A DNA stretch of 34,188 nt, from assembly GCF_022549775.1 (NCBI RefSeq), contig NZ_JAKZGP010000052.1, positions 1 through 34,188 of the forward strand, read 5' to 3'. Made by a program: the position numbers and the translations under genes. The DNA is from Belliella filtrata (GTDB lineage Bacteria; Bacteroidota; Bacteroidia; Cytophagales; Cyclobacteriaceae). This document shows, piece by piece, positions 17,128 through 25,846 of the stretch. The notes below the pieces were generated by a model. It did not search any database. It worked only from the letters and a program-made list of their open reading frames with translations, and was not told where the DNA came from. How positions within the stretch are numbered: position 1 is the stretch's first letter; the number at the start of each line of letters is the position of its first letter.

Positions 17128-17157
17128 AAAACGCACTAAATCGGTGCGTTTTTTGTT
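17128..17157 (+). terminator. Duplicated copy of the nuclease terminator
   Basis: Same stem-loop and T-tract as 15251-15280, carried by the right duplication. It now stands between the IS end and recG and would block read-through from the IS into recG. Confidence 0.85.
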
Positions 17158-17263
17158 TTTGAATAAATATTTAGGATTAAGGGTAGCATTATATCTTTCC
17201 CGATTTAGTTTTTTCATTTGAGATAGCGTAATTTGCATTTTTCAAATCTAATGTAAATAGCCA

Positions 17264-19357
17264 TTGACCAGATTCTTTGATACAAAAATTGAGTTTCTCA
17301 AAGGAATGGGGCCACAGAGGGCTGCATTGATCAATAAGGAACTGAATATATTCACTTATGGTGAGCTATTACAACACTATCCGTTCCGGTATGAAGATCG
17401 AACGCATTTTTTCAAAATCAAAGACCTGCATGAAGACCTCGAGCATGTCCAAATCATTGCGAAAATCCGAAGTGTTGAAACGATTGGTGATGGTCGAAGA
17501 AAACGATTAGTAGCCCATGTTTTTGATGATACAGGAGAGATGGAGCTCACTTGGTTCAAAGGAATTCAATGGGTTCAAAAAAGACTTGTTGCAGGAGCTT
17601 TGTTTGTGTTTTTTGGGAAACCTGCCAAGTATGGGCGTAAATTCAGTATGGCTCATCCAGAGATGGATGTACTCACTCAGGCACAAGAAGAGCGGAGTTC
17701 TTTCCAACCAGTATATTCTACTACAGAGAAGCTGCGTGCTAGGTTTCTAGATTCCAAGGGTATCTCTCGAATCATGGAAGGCTTAGTCTCCGTAGCATTT
17801 CCGCACATCCAAGAGACGCTACCCGCACCTATTTTACAACGCTTTAATTTAATTCCCAAGCGTGATGCCATGAAGCAGATTCACTTTCCTGACAATCCTG
17901 ATATCCTCAATAGGGCTAGGTATAGGCTGAAGTTTGAGGAGTTCTTCTTTGTCCAATTGCGGCTTCTCATGCTAAAATTGACAAGGATTGAGAAATCTAT
18001 GGGGCAAGTGCTGAATCAGACCGAATTGTTGGTCAAGTTTTACAATGATTATATTCCCTTTGAGCTTACTGAAGCACAAAAGCGTGTAATAAAAGAATCA
18101 TTTGCAGACATGAAGTCGGGTAAGCAGATGAACAGGCTGATTCAAGGGGATGTGGGTAGTGGCAAGACCATGGTAGCGTTTATTTGTATTTTGATTGCGA
18201 TAAGTTCTGGTGCTCAATCTTGCTTGATGGCTCCGACAGAAATATTAGCCAATCAGCACTATGAAGGTCTAAAAGAATATGCTGACATGATGGGTTTGAA
18301 CATTGCCTTGCTTACTGGCTCTACCAAAAAGTCTGCAAGAAAGGTAATCCACGAGATGCTACGCTCGGGAGATTTACACATCATCATCGGGACACATGCC
18401 TTGCTAGAAGATATTGTACAGTTCAAGAATTTAGGCTTGGCCATTGTGGATGAGCAACACAGGTTCGGTGTTGCACAGCGTGCCAAATTATGGGCAAAGA
18501 ACGAGCAGTACTTGCCACATGTGCTGGTAATGACGGCCACCCCTATCCCAAGGACTTTGGCAATGACACTTTATGGCGATTTGGATATCTCTGTTATAGA
18601 CGAGCTGCCTGCCGGAAGGAAACCCATTCAGACGGTTCACCGATATGACAAAGATAGGTTGAAGGTTTTTGGATTTATAAGAAAGCAAATCCTAGAAGGG
18701 AGACAGGTATATATTGTGTATCCCCTGATCCAAGAGTCAGAGACTTTAGATTTGAAAAACCTTATGGATGGCTATGAGAGTATTTGCAGGGCATTTCCTG
18801 AGTATCCGATCAGCATAGTCCATGGAGATATGAAAGCCGCAGACAAGGACTATGAAATGCAGCGCTTCGTCAAAGGAGAAACGAAAATCATGGTGGCCAC
18901 CACAGTGATAGAAGTAGGTGTAAATGTCCCAAATGCGTCTGTGATGGTGATCGAGAATGCGGAGCGATTTGGACTTTCTCAGCTGCATCAGCTAAGAGGT
19001 AGGGTAGGAAGAGGTGCAGAACAGTCGTATTGTGTTTTGATGAGTAAATACGAGCTCTCCAAAGATAGTAGGGTGCGCCTAGATACCATGGTGAGGACCA
19101 ACAATGGTTTTGAGATAGCAGATGTGGATTTGAATTTACGAGGGCCTGGGGATTTGATGGGGACGCAGCAGAGTGGGGTTGCAGACCTGTTGATTGCAGA
19201 CCTGAGTAAGGACGCCCAGATATTGACAATGGCGAGAGATGCCGCTCAAGACCTTATTCAAGCTGACCCAAATCTAAGTCTTCCAGAAAATGAGCTTGTA
19301 CTGAGGCAAATCAAAGCCCAGAAGCAGCACGAGATGAATTGGAGCAGGATTTCATAA
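17264..19357 (+). CDS. recG: ATP-dependent DNA helicase RecG
   Basis: Branch-migrating helicase that reverses stalled replication forks and processes recombination intermediates. The frame opens at 17261 after a TAG, and homologues begin at (M)xRFFDTKIEFLKGxGPQRA, so the TTG at 17264 is the only reasonable start (697 residues). An N-terminal wedge/OB domain (about 60-150) is followed by helicase motifs: GDVGSGKT (about 293-300), MAPTEILANQHY, VDEQHRFG, MTATPIPRT, TTVIEVGVNVPNAS and QLHQLRGRVGRG. The C-terminal LRGPGDLMGTQQSG is diagnostic for RecG. The upstream spacer was preserved by the duplication next to the IS. Confidence 0.96.
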   Translation: MTRFFDTKIEFLKGMGPQRAALINKELNIFTYGELLQHYPFRYEDRTHFFKIKDLHEDLEHVQIIAKIRSVETIGDGRRKRLVAHVFDDTGEMELTWFKGIQWVQKRLVAGALFVFFGKPAKYGRKFSMAHPEMDVLTQAQEERSSFQPVYSTTEKLRARFLDSKGISRIMEGLVSVAFPHIQETLPAPILQRFNLIPKRDAMKQIHFPDNPDILNRARYRLKFEEFFFVQLRLLMLKLTRIEKSMGQVLNQTELLVKFYNDYIPFELTEAQKRVIKESFADMKSGKQMNRLIQGDVGSGKTMVAFICILIAISSGAQSCLMAPTEILANQHYEGLKEYADMMGLNIALLTGSTKKSARKVIHEMLRSGDLHIIIGTHALLEDIVQFKNLGLAIVDEQHRFGVAQRAKLWAKNEQYLPHVLVMTATPIPRTLAMTLYGDLDISVIDELPAGRKPIQTVHRYDKDRLKVFGFIRKQILEGRQVYIVYPLIQESETLDLKNLMDGYESICRAFPEYPISIVHGDMKAADKDYEMQRFVKGETKIMVATTVIEVGVNVPNASVMVIENAERFGLSQLHQLRGRVGRGAEQSYCVLMSKYELSKDSRVRLDTMVRTNNGFEIADVDLNLRGPGDLMGTQQSGVADLLIADLSKDAQILTMARDAAQDLIQADPNLSLPENELVLRQIKAQKQHEMNWSRIS

Positions 19358-19569
19358 GGCTATATTTCATTACTTTTTCTGTGCATAAGGTTTTTTTAAA
19401 TATAAAATGAATAAAGTAATAATCTGTTTCCAGAGATCCAGTATGTATGATGAACTTCCTTCATACCTCATAATATATGAATTCAAAGGTTGAGTTTGAA
19501 AATCTTATGAGTGCAATGAGTGGTCTCTTGCGGTGAATAAAGCGTGTATTTACCGCATTTTGTGCAAGG

Positions 19570-19784
19570 TTTCTTTCTTGTCTTGATCGTGCACTAGTTC
19601 AAGCCGAAGATGCTTTAAACGCTGTTCTCAATAAAGCAAATTATTGGAATTTTTGAATACCAAACCACTTAATAAACGTCAAAAACTTATGATGAACAAA
19701 CTTCTAGATGGTTTTGAAGGAAAACTTAACACCCCTAAATGGGCCAAAATTACTAAAGTATCAACAGATACAGCCTTGCGAGGT
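19570..19784 (+). pseudogene. Frameshifted Fic-family C-terminal relic
   Basis: Codons from 19570 read FLSCLDRALVQAEDALNAVL and NKANYW, then hit TGA. In the neighbouring frame from 19644 the match continues as LNKRQKLMMNKLLDGFEGKL and KWAKITKVSTDTALR. Together these fit the C-terminal helical and winged-helix part of DUF4172-type Fic proteins (LNERQxxxLNxLLDGFEGKL...KWAKxxxCSxDTALRDI). A frameshift near 19645 and truncation at both ends show decay. The match stops at about 19784, directly at the tRNA-Leu terminator. The 212 bp from recG to here (19358-19569) show no gene, only a wobble-paired hairpin at 19530-19556. Confidence 0.78.
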
Positions 19785-19787
19785 ATA

Positions 19788-19818
19788 ATAAAAAAAACCC
19801 CGTATTTCTACGAGGTTT
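19788..19818 (-). terminator. Terminator of the tRNA-Gly/tRNA-Leu transcript
   Basis: On the minus strand, AAACCTCGTA - GAAA loop - TACGGGGTTT is followed by a run of T (complement of the A-run 19790-19797). The stem has one U-G pair and a GAAA tetraloop. It starts 3 bp after the tRNA-Leu 3' end. Confidence 0.88.
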
Positions 19819-19821
19819 ATG

Positions 19822-19905
19822 TACCAGGAGCGGGAATCGAACCCGCACGGCCGTGAAGCCACAAGATTTTAAGTCTTGCGTGTCTACCAATTCCACCATC
19901 CCGGC
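19822..19905 (-). tRNA. tRNA-Leu (anticodon UAA)
   Basis: An 84-nt class II tRNA. The acceptor stem GCCGGGA / TCCTGGT pairs with two G-U wobbles. The anticodon arm CAAGA-CTTAAAA-TCTTG exposes TAA. The long variable arm (TGGCTTCACGGCC...) and T-arm GCGGG-TTCGATT-CCCGC are as expected for Leu. The discriminator is A; CCA is not encoded. It is probably processed from a transcript shared with the upstream tRNA-Gly. Confidence 0.95.
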
Positions 19906-19945
19906 TTCACTAAGTAAAACTTAACTTAGCTACTTGTAAACAACA

Positions 19946-19965
19946 AAGCCCTTGTACAAGGGCTT
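19946..19965. other. Perfect palindrome between the two tRNAs
   Basis: AAGCCCTTGTACAAGGGCTT is a perfect 20-bp inverted repeat in the 64-bp spacer. The minus-strand 3' side (TTTGTTGTTT) is U-rich, so it may act as an attenuator or processing signal between tRNA-Gly and tRNA-Leu. Confidence 0.6.
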
Positions 19966-19969
19966 CTTG

Positions 19970-20042
<73 letters not shown>

Positions 20043-20089
20043 TTGATGTTGTGTTGACTTTGACCTGCTGTCTCCGTCTTTTGTGTGTG

Positions 20090-20121
20090 CAAAGGTATAT
20101 CAGTTTTCTATATTTGCAAAA
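20090..20121 (-). promoter_or_regulatory. Promoter of the tRNA-Gly/tRNA-Leu unit
   Basis: On the minus strand, TTTTGC (20121-20116), 18 bp, then TACCTTTG (20097-20090). This fits the Bacteroidota vegetative promoter (-33 TTTG and -7 TAnnTTTG). The start would be ~40 bp before the tRNA-Gly 5' end. Confidence 0.8.
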
Positions 20122-20184
20122 GGTCTAGCGAAAAAAATGAACATTTTTTTTCAAAAATATGCTCGCGTATTGATTTTCAGTACA

Positions 20185-20988
20185 TTATTTCATTCGGGTA
20201 TTTAGTAATATTTTCACCATTTCTGCGGTTGTCTTTGCATTCAGCTTTTTTAGGATGTTTTTCCTATGTGTATTCACTGTATTGATCGCTATATTGAGTT
20301 CGTCGGCGATCTCTTGTGAGCTCTTTCCCTCCAATATCATGTTGGAAATCTGTCTTTCCTTTTTCGTAAGCTTAAAGTTTAAAGTTTTAGGCTCATACTT
20401 GGTGGCATGAATCTTATCACCATTCTTTGAGGTGTATGAGTAGCTCCAATCGAAACTATTGATTTGAGGAGGAGTATTGAGAAGTAATAAAACATGGAGG
20501 TCAAAAACCACATTTTTGTTCCTGTCGATAAGGTAAGGCCTTACTTTGCAAGTAAACCATTTGATCTCTTTTGTTGTCTTGTGAACCCACCTAACGGTGT
20601 AAGTGAACTCAAAGCTGTCCATTTCCTCTCTGCTTAACGTTTGGAGAAGATCGAATACGATTTTTTGAAACTTGGCCAACTCAGGTACATCATCAGGGTG
20701 AAGCATCATCAAGACAGCTTCCATTCCTTTTTTCTTAAAAAAAGAGCTTGGATAACCCATGATGTCCTCCACATTATCCGTGAAAAATGCTAGACTTAAA
20801 TCTCTATAATCAATACACCCGATGATGATGCCCTCCTTCATGCCAATCTGCTGACTCAGTATCTCTAAGTCTTTCAGTAACTTATCCTCATCAATGTCCG
20901 TGTCTGTAAATTCCCTTTCCTTCCATTCAATAAAAAAGTCAGAGAATTTTCCCTGGCTTCGTAGTTTGTCACGTAAAAAACTATCCAT
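20185..20988 (-). CDS. PAS-fold LuxR-type transcriptional regulator
   Basis: A 267-residue cytosolic regulator. Residues ~45-170 resemble a PAS fold (FFTDNVEDIMGYPSSFFKKKG; LHPDDVPELAKF; a WFTCKVRPYLID strand pair), which would sense a ligand or redox cue. Residues ~205-262 are a LuxR/FixJ-type winged-helix HTH: LTKKERQISNMILEGKSSQE, IADELNIAINTVNTHRKNIL, KKLNAKTTAEMV. There is no receiver domain or autoinducer-binding domain. This PAS-HTH layout is frequent in Bacteroidota. It lies 60 bp downstream of mutS on the same strand; targets are unknown. Confidence 0.85.
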   Translation of the reverse strand: MDSFLRDKLRSQGKFSDFFIEWKEREFTDTDIDEDKLLKDLEILSQQIGMKEGIIIGCIDYRDLSLAFFTDNVEDIMGYPSSFFKKKGMEAVLMMLHPDDVPELAKFQKIVFDLLQTLSREEMDSFEFTYTVRWVHKTTKEIKWFTCKVRPYLIDRNKNVVFDLHVLLLLNTPPQINSFDWSYSYTSKNGDKIHATKYEPKTLNFKLTKKERQISNMILEGKSSQEIADELNIAINTVNTHRKNILKKLNAKTTAEMVKILLNTRMK

Positions 20989-21048
20989 ATATCCAATTTA
21001 TGCTAGAATTGCCCAATACAAACTAAACCTAAATTAATCGAAATACAA

Positions 21049-23661
21049 TTAATTTTCAAGTTTTTTCTTGATTTCATTTAGTTTGATAAGTGCTTCTACT
21101 GGAGATATGGTGTTGATATCTATGGCATCAAGCATTTCTTGAGCTGCTTTGAATTTGGGATCGATTTCAAATAGACTCAGCTGATAGTTGTTTTTTGGTA
21201 ATTCTTTTATTTTTTCCTTTTGATCATGTAGGGATTTGTCTTTTTCCAAATGAATCATGATCTCTGATGCCCTAAGTACAATTGGGTTAGGCATACCTGC
21301 CATTTGAGCTACATGTATACCAAAACTATGCTCACTACCACCTTCTTTAAGCTTTCTCATGAAAATTACCTTATTCCCAACTTCCTTGACAGACACATTG
21401 AAGTTTTTGATTTTTGGAAAATCCTCGGCTAACTGGTTCAGTTCATGATAGTGAGTTGCAAAGAGTGTTTTGGCTCTTGATTTTGGGTGATTGTGCAAAA
21501 ATTCCACAATAGACCATGCGATGGAGATACCATCGTATGTTGAGGTGCCTCGTCCAATTTCATCCATCAATACCAAGCTTCGATCTGATAAGTTATTGAG
21601 GATGCTGGCTGTCTCGGTCATTTCTACCATAAAGGTAGACTCTCCTTTGGAAAGGTTGTCAGAGGCCCCTACCCTTGTAAACACTTTATCGATCAGTCCT
21701 ATCCTTGCATAAGATGCAGGCACAAAGCTGCCCATCTGTGCCATTAGCACGATCAATGCTGTTTGTCTCAAAAGAGCAGACTTACCAGCCATGTTTGGTC
21801 CTGTAATGATGATGATCTGTTGTGACTCATTGTCCAGGTAGATGTCGTTTGGCACATAGGCCTCACCAACTGGAAGTTGTTTTTCGATAACTGGATGTCT
21901 TCCATCTTTGATTTCCAAGGCATCTGTATCAGAGATTTTCGGCCTTGCATATTTATTCGTTTTCGCCACGTTGGCGAATGAAAGTAAGCTATCTATAGTT
22001 GCGAGAATCCTTGCATTTTGCTGAATCTGGCTCACATATTCCGATGCATCTTGTACTAATGCTAAGAAATACCGCTGTTCTATAGCAATCATCCTTTCCT
22101 CTGCATTGAGAATCTTTTCTTCGTATTCTTTAAGTTCTGGAGTAATGTATCGCTCGGCATTCACCAATGTCTGCTTTCTGATCCATTCCTGAGGAACTTT
22201 GTCCTTGTGGGAGTTTGTCACTTCAAGGTAGTAGCCAAAGACTTTGTTGAAGGCAATTTTAAGTGAGCTAATGCCTGTACGCTGAGTCTCGCGCTGTTGA
22301 AGTTGTACAAGGTAGTCTTTCCCTGTATTTGCTAATCCTCTATATTCATCGAGTTCTGCATCTACACCATCTTTGATGATATTACCTTGATGCGTGAGCA
22401 TTGGTGCTTCTTCTTGGAGTTCTTTTTCTATTTTTTGGAGTAAAAATTCACAGGAATTGATTTGATCAGCAATTTTCTTTAATGAATCATTGTCTACATT
22501 TTTCAATGAGTCCTTAATTGGCAAAGTGTTTTTAAGTGCTTTTTTAAGTTGATTCATCTCCCTAGGGTTGATTCTACCTACAGCTACTTTGGAAATGAGT
22601 CGCTCAAGGTCCCCTATTTGTTTTAAATGAGTCAGCAATTCTTCTGAAAGCTCATTAGCCTCAAAGAAGTATTCTACAATCTTAAGCCGCTCTTCAATAG
22701 GCTCTTTTTCTTTTAGCGGGAGAACGAGCCACTTTTTCATCATTCTCGACCCCATGGGTGTTACTGTTTGGTCTAGGATGCTGATCAGTGGAATTCCACC
22801 CTCTTGCTGGGGATACACTAGCTCTAGATTTCTGATAGTAAACTTATCAAGCCATACATATTTTTCCTCTGCAATTCTTGAAATCTGGGAAATATGCTTG
22901 ACATCTTTGTGTTCTGTCTCTTCTAGATAATAAAGAATGGCACCAGCTGCCACTATCCCAAATTCAAGATTTTCTATCCCAAAACCTTTTAGATTTTTGG
23001 TCTGAAAATGTGAAGTAAGTTTTTCATAGGTGTAATCATACTGATAAACCCAGTCTTCACATTGAAAAGTAGCAAAGTTATCTTTGAGTATTTCTGATGC
23101 TTTAGCTTTTGATGCTTTTGAATAAATCACCTCCGATGGGCTGAAGCTTTGGAGTAGTTTTTCGATATAAGCCTGCGAACCCTCTGTACACATGAATTCT
23201 CCTGTCGACAGGTCAAGAAATGCTACCCCTGAAGTGTCTTTAGCAAAGTATATGGAGGCGAGATAGTTGTTTCTCCTCTTGTCTAGTACATTGTCGTTGA
23301 AAGAAAGGCCAGGTGTAACAAGTTCAGTGACACCTCTTTTTACTATTCCTTTGACTTCTTTAGGGTCTTCGAGCTGATCACAGATAGCAACGCGATTTCC
23401 AGCTCTTACCAGCTTGGGAAGGTAGCTGTCAAGTGAATGATGGGGAAAACCAGCAAGTTCAATATGAGAGGCAGCACCATTGGCTCGCTTGGTAAGTACG
23501 ATATCCAATACCCTACTGGCAGTCACCGCATCTTCCCCAAATGTCTCATAAAAATCACCAACTCTAAAAAGTAACAATGCTCCAGGATGCTTTGCTTTGA
23601 TGGCATTGTATTGCTTCATCAATGGAGTCTCTTTTACCTCTTTTGCCTTCGTCTTGGCCAT
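21049..23661 (-). CDS. mutS: DNA mismatch repair protein MutS
   Basis: Mismatch-recognition ATPase that recruits MutL. 870 residues, full length. The N-terminal mismatch-binding domain has RVGDFYETFGEDA, the conserved Phe-x-Glu that stacks on and contacts the mismatch. Connector, lever and clamp domains follow (about 130-560). The ABC-type ATPase has Walker A GPNMAGKS at about 621-628, the MSH signature STFMVEM near 670, Walker B LVLMDEIGRGTSTYDG and the ATHYHEL switch. The C-terminus has ALIKLNEIKKKL. It is divergent from the SPOUT methyltransferase at 23746 with an 84-bp shared promoter region. Confidence 0.97.
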   Translation of the reverse strand: MAKTKAKEVKETPLMKQYNAIKAKHPGALLLFRVGDFYETFGEDAVTASRVLDIVLTKRANGAASHIELAGFPHHSLDSYLPKLVRAGNRVAICDQLEDPKEVKGIVKRGVTELVTPGLSFNDNVLDKRRNNYLASIYFAKDTSGVAFLDLSTGEFMCTEGSQAYIEKLLQSFSPSEVIYSKASKAKASEILKDNFATFQCEDWVYQYDYTYEKLTSHFQTKNLKGFGIENLEFGIVAAGAILYYLEETEHKDVKHISQISRIAEEKYVWLDKFTIRNLELVYPQQEGGIPLISILDQTVTPMGSRMMKKWLVLPLKEKEPIEERLKIVEYFFEANELSEELLTHLKQIGDLERLISKVAVGRINPREMNQLKKALKNTLPIKDSLKNVDNDSLKKIADQINSCEFLLQKIEKELQEEAPMLTHQGNIIKDGVDAELDEYRGLANTGKDYLVQLQQRETQRTGISSLKIAFNKVFGYYLEVTNSHKDKVPQEWIRKQTLVNAERYITPELKEYEEKILNAEERMIAIEQRYFLALVQDASEYVSQIQQNARILATIDSLLSFANVAKTNKYARPKISDTDALEIKDGRHPVIEKQLPVGEAYVPNDIYLDNESQQIIIITGPNMAGKSALLRQTALIVLMAQMGSFVPASYARIGLIDKVFTRVGASDNLSKGESTFMVEMTETASILNNLSDRSLVLMDEIGRGTSTYDGISIAWSIVEFLHNHPKSRAKTLFATHYHELNQLAEDFPKIKNFNVSVKEVGNKVIFMRKLKEGGSEHSFGIHVAQMAGMPNPIVLRASEIMIHLEKDKSLHDQKEKIKELPKNNYQLSLFEIDPKFKAAQEMLDAIDINTISPVEALIKLNEIKKKLEN

Positions 23662-23745
23662 ATTCTGCCTATATTAAATCTTTGTGCTAATTTTGATCTC
23701 TTGAAAGCTTGAAATTATAACATTAAGAAAGCTAAACAAAGCCCA

Positions 23746-24279
23746 ATGAAAAAATTAAGCATGGAAGAGCTCAATAGGCTCTCGATAGAGGAATTTAAGG
23801 AAGTCAAAAAAAGTCCCTTGGTGATCGTATTGGATAATATACGGAGCCTGAATAACGTAGGCTCTGCTTTTAGAACATCGGATGCCTTTTTGATAGAGAA
23901 GCTTTACCTCTGTGGAATCACTGGTAGGCCACCTCATAGGGACATTGAAAAGACTGCATTGGGTGCGACAGCATCTGTTGATTGGCAATATTTTCCTTCT
24001 ACAAACGAAGCCTTGGAGGTTTTGAAATCAGAAGGTTATGAAATCTGTAGTTTTGAACAAGTGGATAAAAGCGTCAAACTTCATGAGTTTCGAGCTGTAC
24101 CAAGTAAGAAATATGCCTTGGTGTTCGGAAATGAAGTGTTCGGTGTAGAAGAAGAAGTGATTGCATCTTCAGACCACATCCTCGAAATTCCACAGCTAGG
24201 GACCAAGCATTCCTTAAATATATCTGTGACCTTAGGGATTGGAGTTTGGGATTTCATGAGCAAAATGGAACTGTTGTAG
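23746..24279 (+). CDS. SPOUT (TrmH/SpoU-type) RNA 2'-O-methyltransferase
   Basis: 177 residues. AdoMet-dependent ribose methyltransferase of the trefoil-knot SPOUT class. Motif 1 is LDNIRSLNNVGSAFRTSDAF (Asn and Arg catalytic), motif 2 ALVFGNEVFGV, motif 3 EIPQLGTKHSLNISVTLGI, which together form the knot and the AdoMet pocket. The first ~25 residues are a short helical extension rather than the L30e-like domain of larger SpoU proteins. It may act on tRNA or rRNA; the exact nucleotide cannot be told. Divergent from mutS. Confidence 0.9.
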   Translation: MKKLSMEELNRLSIEEFKEVKKSPLVIVLDNIRSLNNVGSAFRTSDAFLIEKLYLCGITGRPPHRDIEKTALGATASVDWQYFPSTNEALEVLKSEGYEICSFEQVDKSVKLHEFRAVPSKKYALVFGNEVFGVEEEVIASSDHILEIPQLGTKHSLNISVTLGIGVWDFMSKMELL

Positions 24280-24395
24280 ACTAGAATTTTCTCATTTATT
24301 ATATGATGTAGAAAATTGTCATTTTTAGGTAGAAAATTATTTAGTTCATAGATTGATATTAGGTGCTTTAGTGATATATTTCACCAGTTAAATAT

Positions 24396-24992
24396 ATGCT
24401 TATGAAGTTTTCCTATTTGCTAGTTCTGTTATTGCATTTTAGTATAATCACCAATGCCCAAAATGAGTTTGACTGGGATGCTTCTAGAGCAATTAGCCTG
24501 CAGGATTTTCAATCTAAGAGATCAAGTGTCGAAGGGGATAAAATCTTTATTCATCCGACTATTAACCTGGGTTTTGACATCAAAATGAGTAATTATGAAT
24601 TTATGTTTACAAAGAATTTTAATGATAAAGTGACTTGTAAATTTAATCCTAAATCCTCTATTCTAATTTCTGAAAATGAGCAGCAAGCAAGGGCTTTGAT
24701 CAAGTTTACGCAATACCAATTTGACTTACATGAGTTACATGCCAGAAAACTTAGAAAGCGCATGCTTGAGGGTAATGGAGTATTTTCAGATGTTTCATTT
24801 ATCCAACCATTGTTTCAAAAAACCCAGGAAGAATTGGCAGAAGAAATTGGTGAAGTGACAGAACAGACTAATATTGGACTCAATGAGGAATTGCTTTTGA
24901 CTTATCATTTAAAAGTGTTGGATGAAATTGAGACTTTAAAGGACTTTTGCAAAACTTGTAAGCCTCCGAAAGCCAGTAAAAAGAGTAAATAA
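24396..24992 (+). CDS. Secreted protein of unknown function
   Basis: 198 residues (or 196 from an in-frame ATG at 24402). The signal peptide is a hydrophobic run ending TNA before QNEFDWD. The mature part begins with WDASRAISLQDFQ, then mixed strands, a Gln/His/Arg-rich helix near 105-125 (KFTQYQFDLHELHARKLRKR) and acidic helices. The WD...LSxxDFQ opening recalls Bacteroidota DUF922-type proteins, but the rest does not clearly fit, so no function is given. Two Cys near the C-terminus (FCKTCKPP) might form a disulfide. The next gene starts 2 bp after the stop, so both are probably co-expressed. Confidence 0.6.
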   Translation: MLMKFSYLLVLLLHFSIITNAQNEFDWDASRAISLQDFQSKRSSVEGDKIFIHPTINLGFDIKMSNYEFMFTKNFNDKVTCKFNPKSSILISENEQQARALIKFTQYQFDLHELHARKLRKRMLEGNGVFSDVSFIQPLFQKTQEELAEEIGEVTEQTNIGLNEELLLTYHLKVLDEIETLKDFCKTCKPPKASKKSK

Positions 24993-24994
24993 TT

Positions 24995-25741
24995 ATGAAG
25001 GCTATGAAGTTAAGTTATCTTGTTTTTTTACTGGCACTTTTTGTATTTCAAGCAAAAAGTCAAACGGTCAGCTATTTAAATGTCGGATTTTTTCCTATCC
25101 AAGATACAGAGAAATATCAACCTTGCTACTATTCGATCACGCAAGAAGAAAATGGGTTTGAAAAAGTGGAGATTTTTACTTTGGATTCAGTTTTGGTTAT
25201 GCATAGACAGATCAGTAAAGATTCAATTGGAAATAAGTTGACAGAAATTCAAACAGAGTATGCATATGATGGATGGAAGAAGTCAGAAGTTAGTAATTCA
25301 TATGAGGATAACTCAAAACTAATGTTTATTTTTTATGAAAATGAAGAAGTAAAAATAATTGAGCGATACATTGAAGATGAGCTGATATCTAAATTAAGTT
25401 TTGATGAAGAGGGTAATGAAATAGAAGCATCAGAGTTTATTCAAGCAGAACCTGTTGGAGGTCTAGAAAGGTTGTATGGGTACTTTGGAGCTAATTTGAA
25501 GTATCCAAACCTTGCTAGGAGGAAAGGTATAGAGGGGGTAGTATATTTGTGTTTTGAAGTCTCAGAAGAGGGAGAAATTGTAAATTTGGAAGTTATGAAC
25601 CCAGAACCATTTCCGATGCTAGCAGATGAAGCTTTACGTGTATTTTACAGAAGTCCATACCAATGGAAAGCTGGTACCAATGATGGGGATCCTGTTCGTA
25701 CAGGGATGAGGTTACCAATTAAATTTAAGTTAGGGAGATAA
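24995..25741 (+). CDS. Secreted protein with TonB-type C-terminal domain
   Basis: 248 residues. The signal peptide ends near AKS before QTVSYL. Residues ~20-150 are beta-rich with short charged repeats (KLTEIQTEYAYDG; MFIFYENEEVKI; LSFDEEGNEIEA) like MORN/antitoxin-type repeats in Bacteroidota. Residues ~160-247 are a TonB C-terminal domain: LKYPNLARRKGIEGVVYLCF, EVSEEGEIVNLEVM and RTGMRLPIKFKL. Classical TonB has a membrane anchor and Pro-rich spacer; here a cleavable leader replaces both, so coupling to ExbBD is unlikely. Such proteins are common in the phylum and often annotated as energy transducer TonB. Confidence 0.75.
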   Translation: MKAMKLSYLVFLLALFVFQAKSQTVSYLNVGFFPIQDTEKYQPCYYSITQEENGFEKVEIFTLDSVLVMHRQISKDSIGNKLTEIQTEYAYDGWKKSEVSNSYEDNSKLMFIFYENEEVKIIERYIEDELISKLSFDEEGNEIEASEFIQAEPVGGLERLYGYFGANLKYPNLARRKGIEGVVYLCFEVSEEGEIVNLEVMNPEPFPMLADEALRVFYRSPYQWKAGTNDGDPVRTGMRLPIKFKLGR

Positions 25742-25846
25742 GCTATTCAAACATTTTAAATACTGGACGTTTCATCACCTAAAGTGACCATTATTACCAA
25801 TGCATGTTTGAGATTACGCAACAAGGCCTCAGCTTTGCTTATAGCC

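Larger units (their letters stand above)
16993..17215 (+). repeat. 223-bp target-site duplication, right copy
   Basis: Second copy of 15116-15338, starting directly after the right IS end. It restores the native sequence upstream of recG, including the nuclease terminator copy (17128-17157), so recG keeps its original 5' context. Confidence 0.95.

Noticed and set aside
19644-19856. 70-codon ORF entering tRNA-Leu
   Set aside because: Its first half is the Fic relic and the second half is the tRNA terminator and tRNA antisense; it is not a gene.
25784-25846. GTG-initiated N-terminal extension of the AraC gene
   Set aside because: The 21 extra residues do not resemble the family; the ATG at 25847 gives the usual length.
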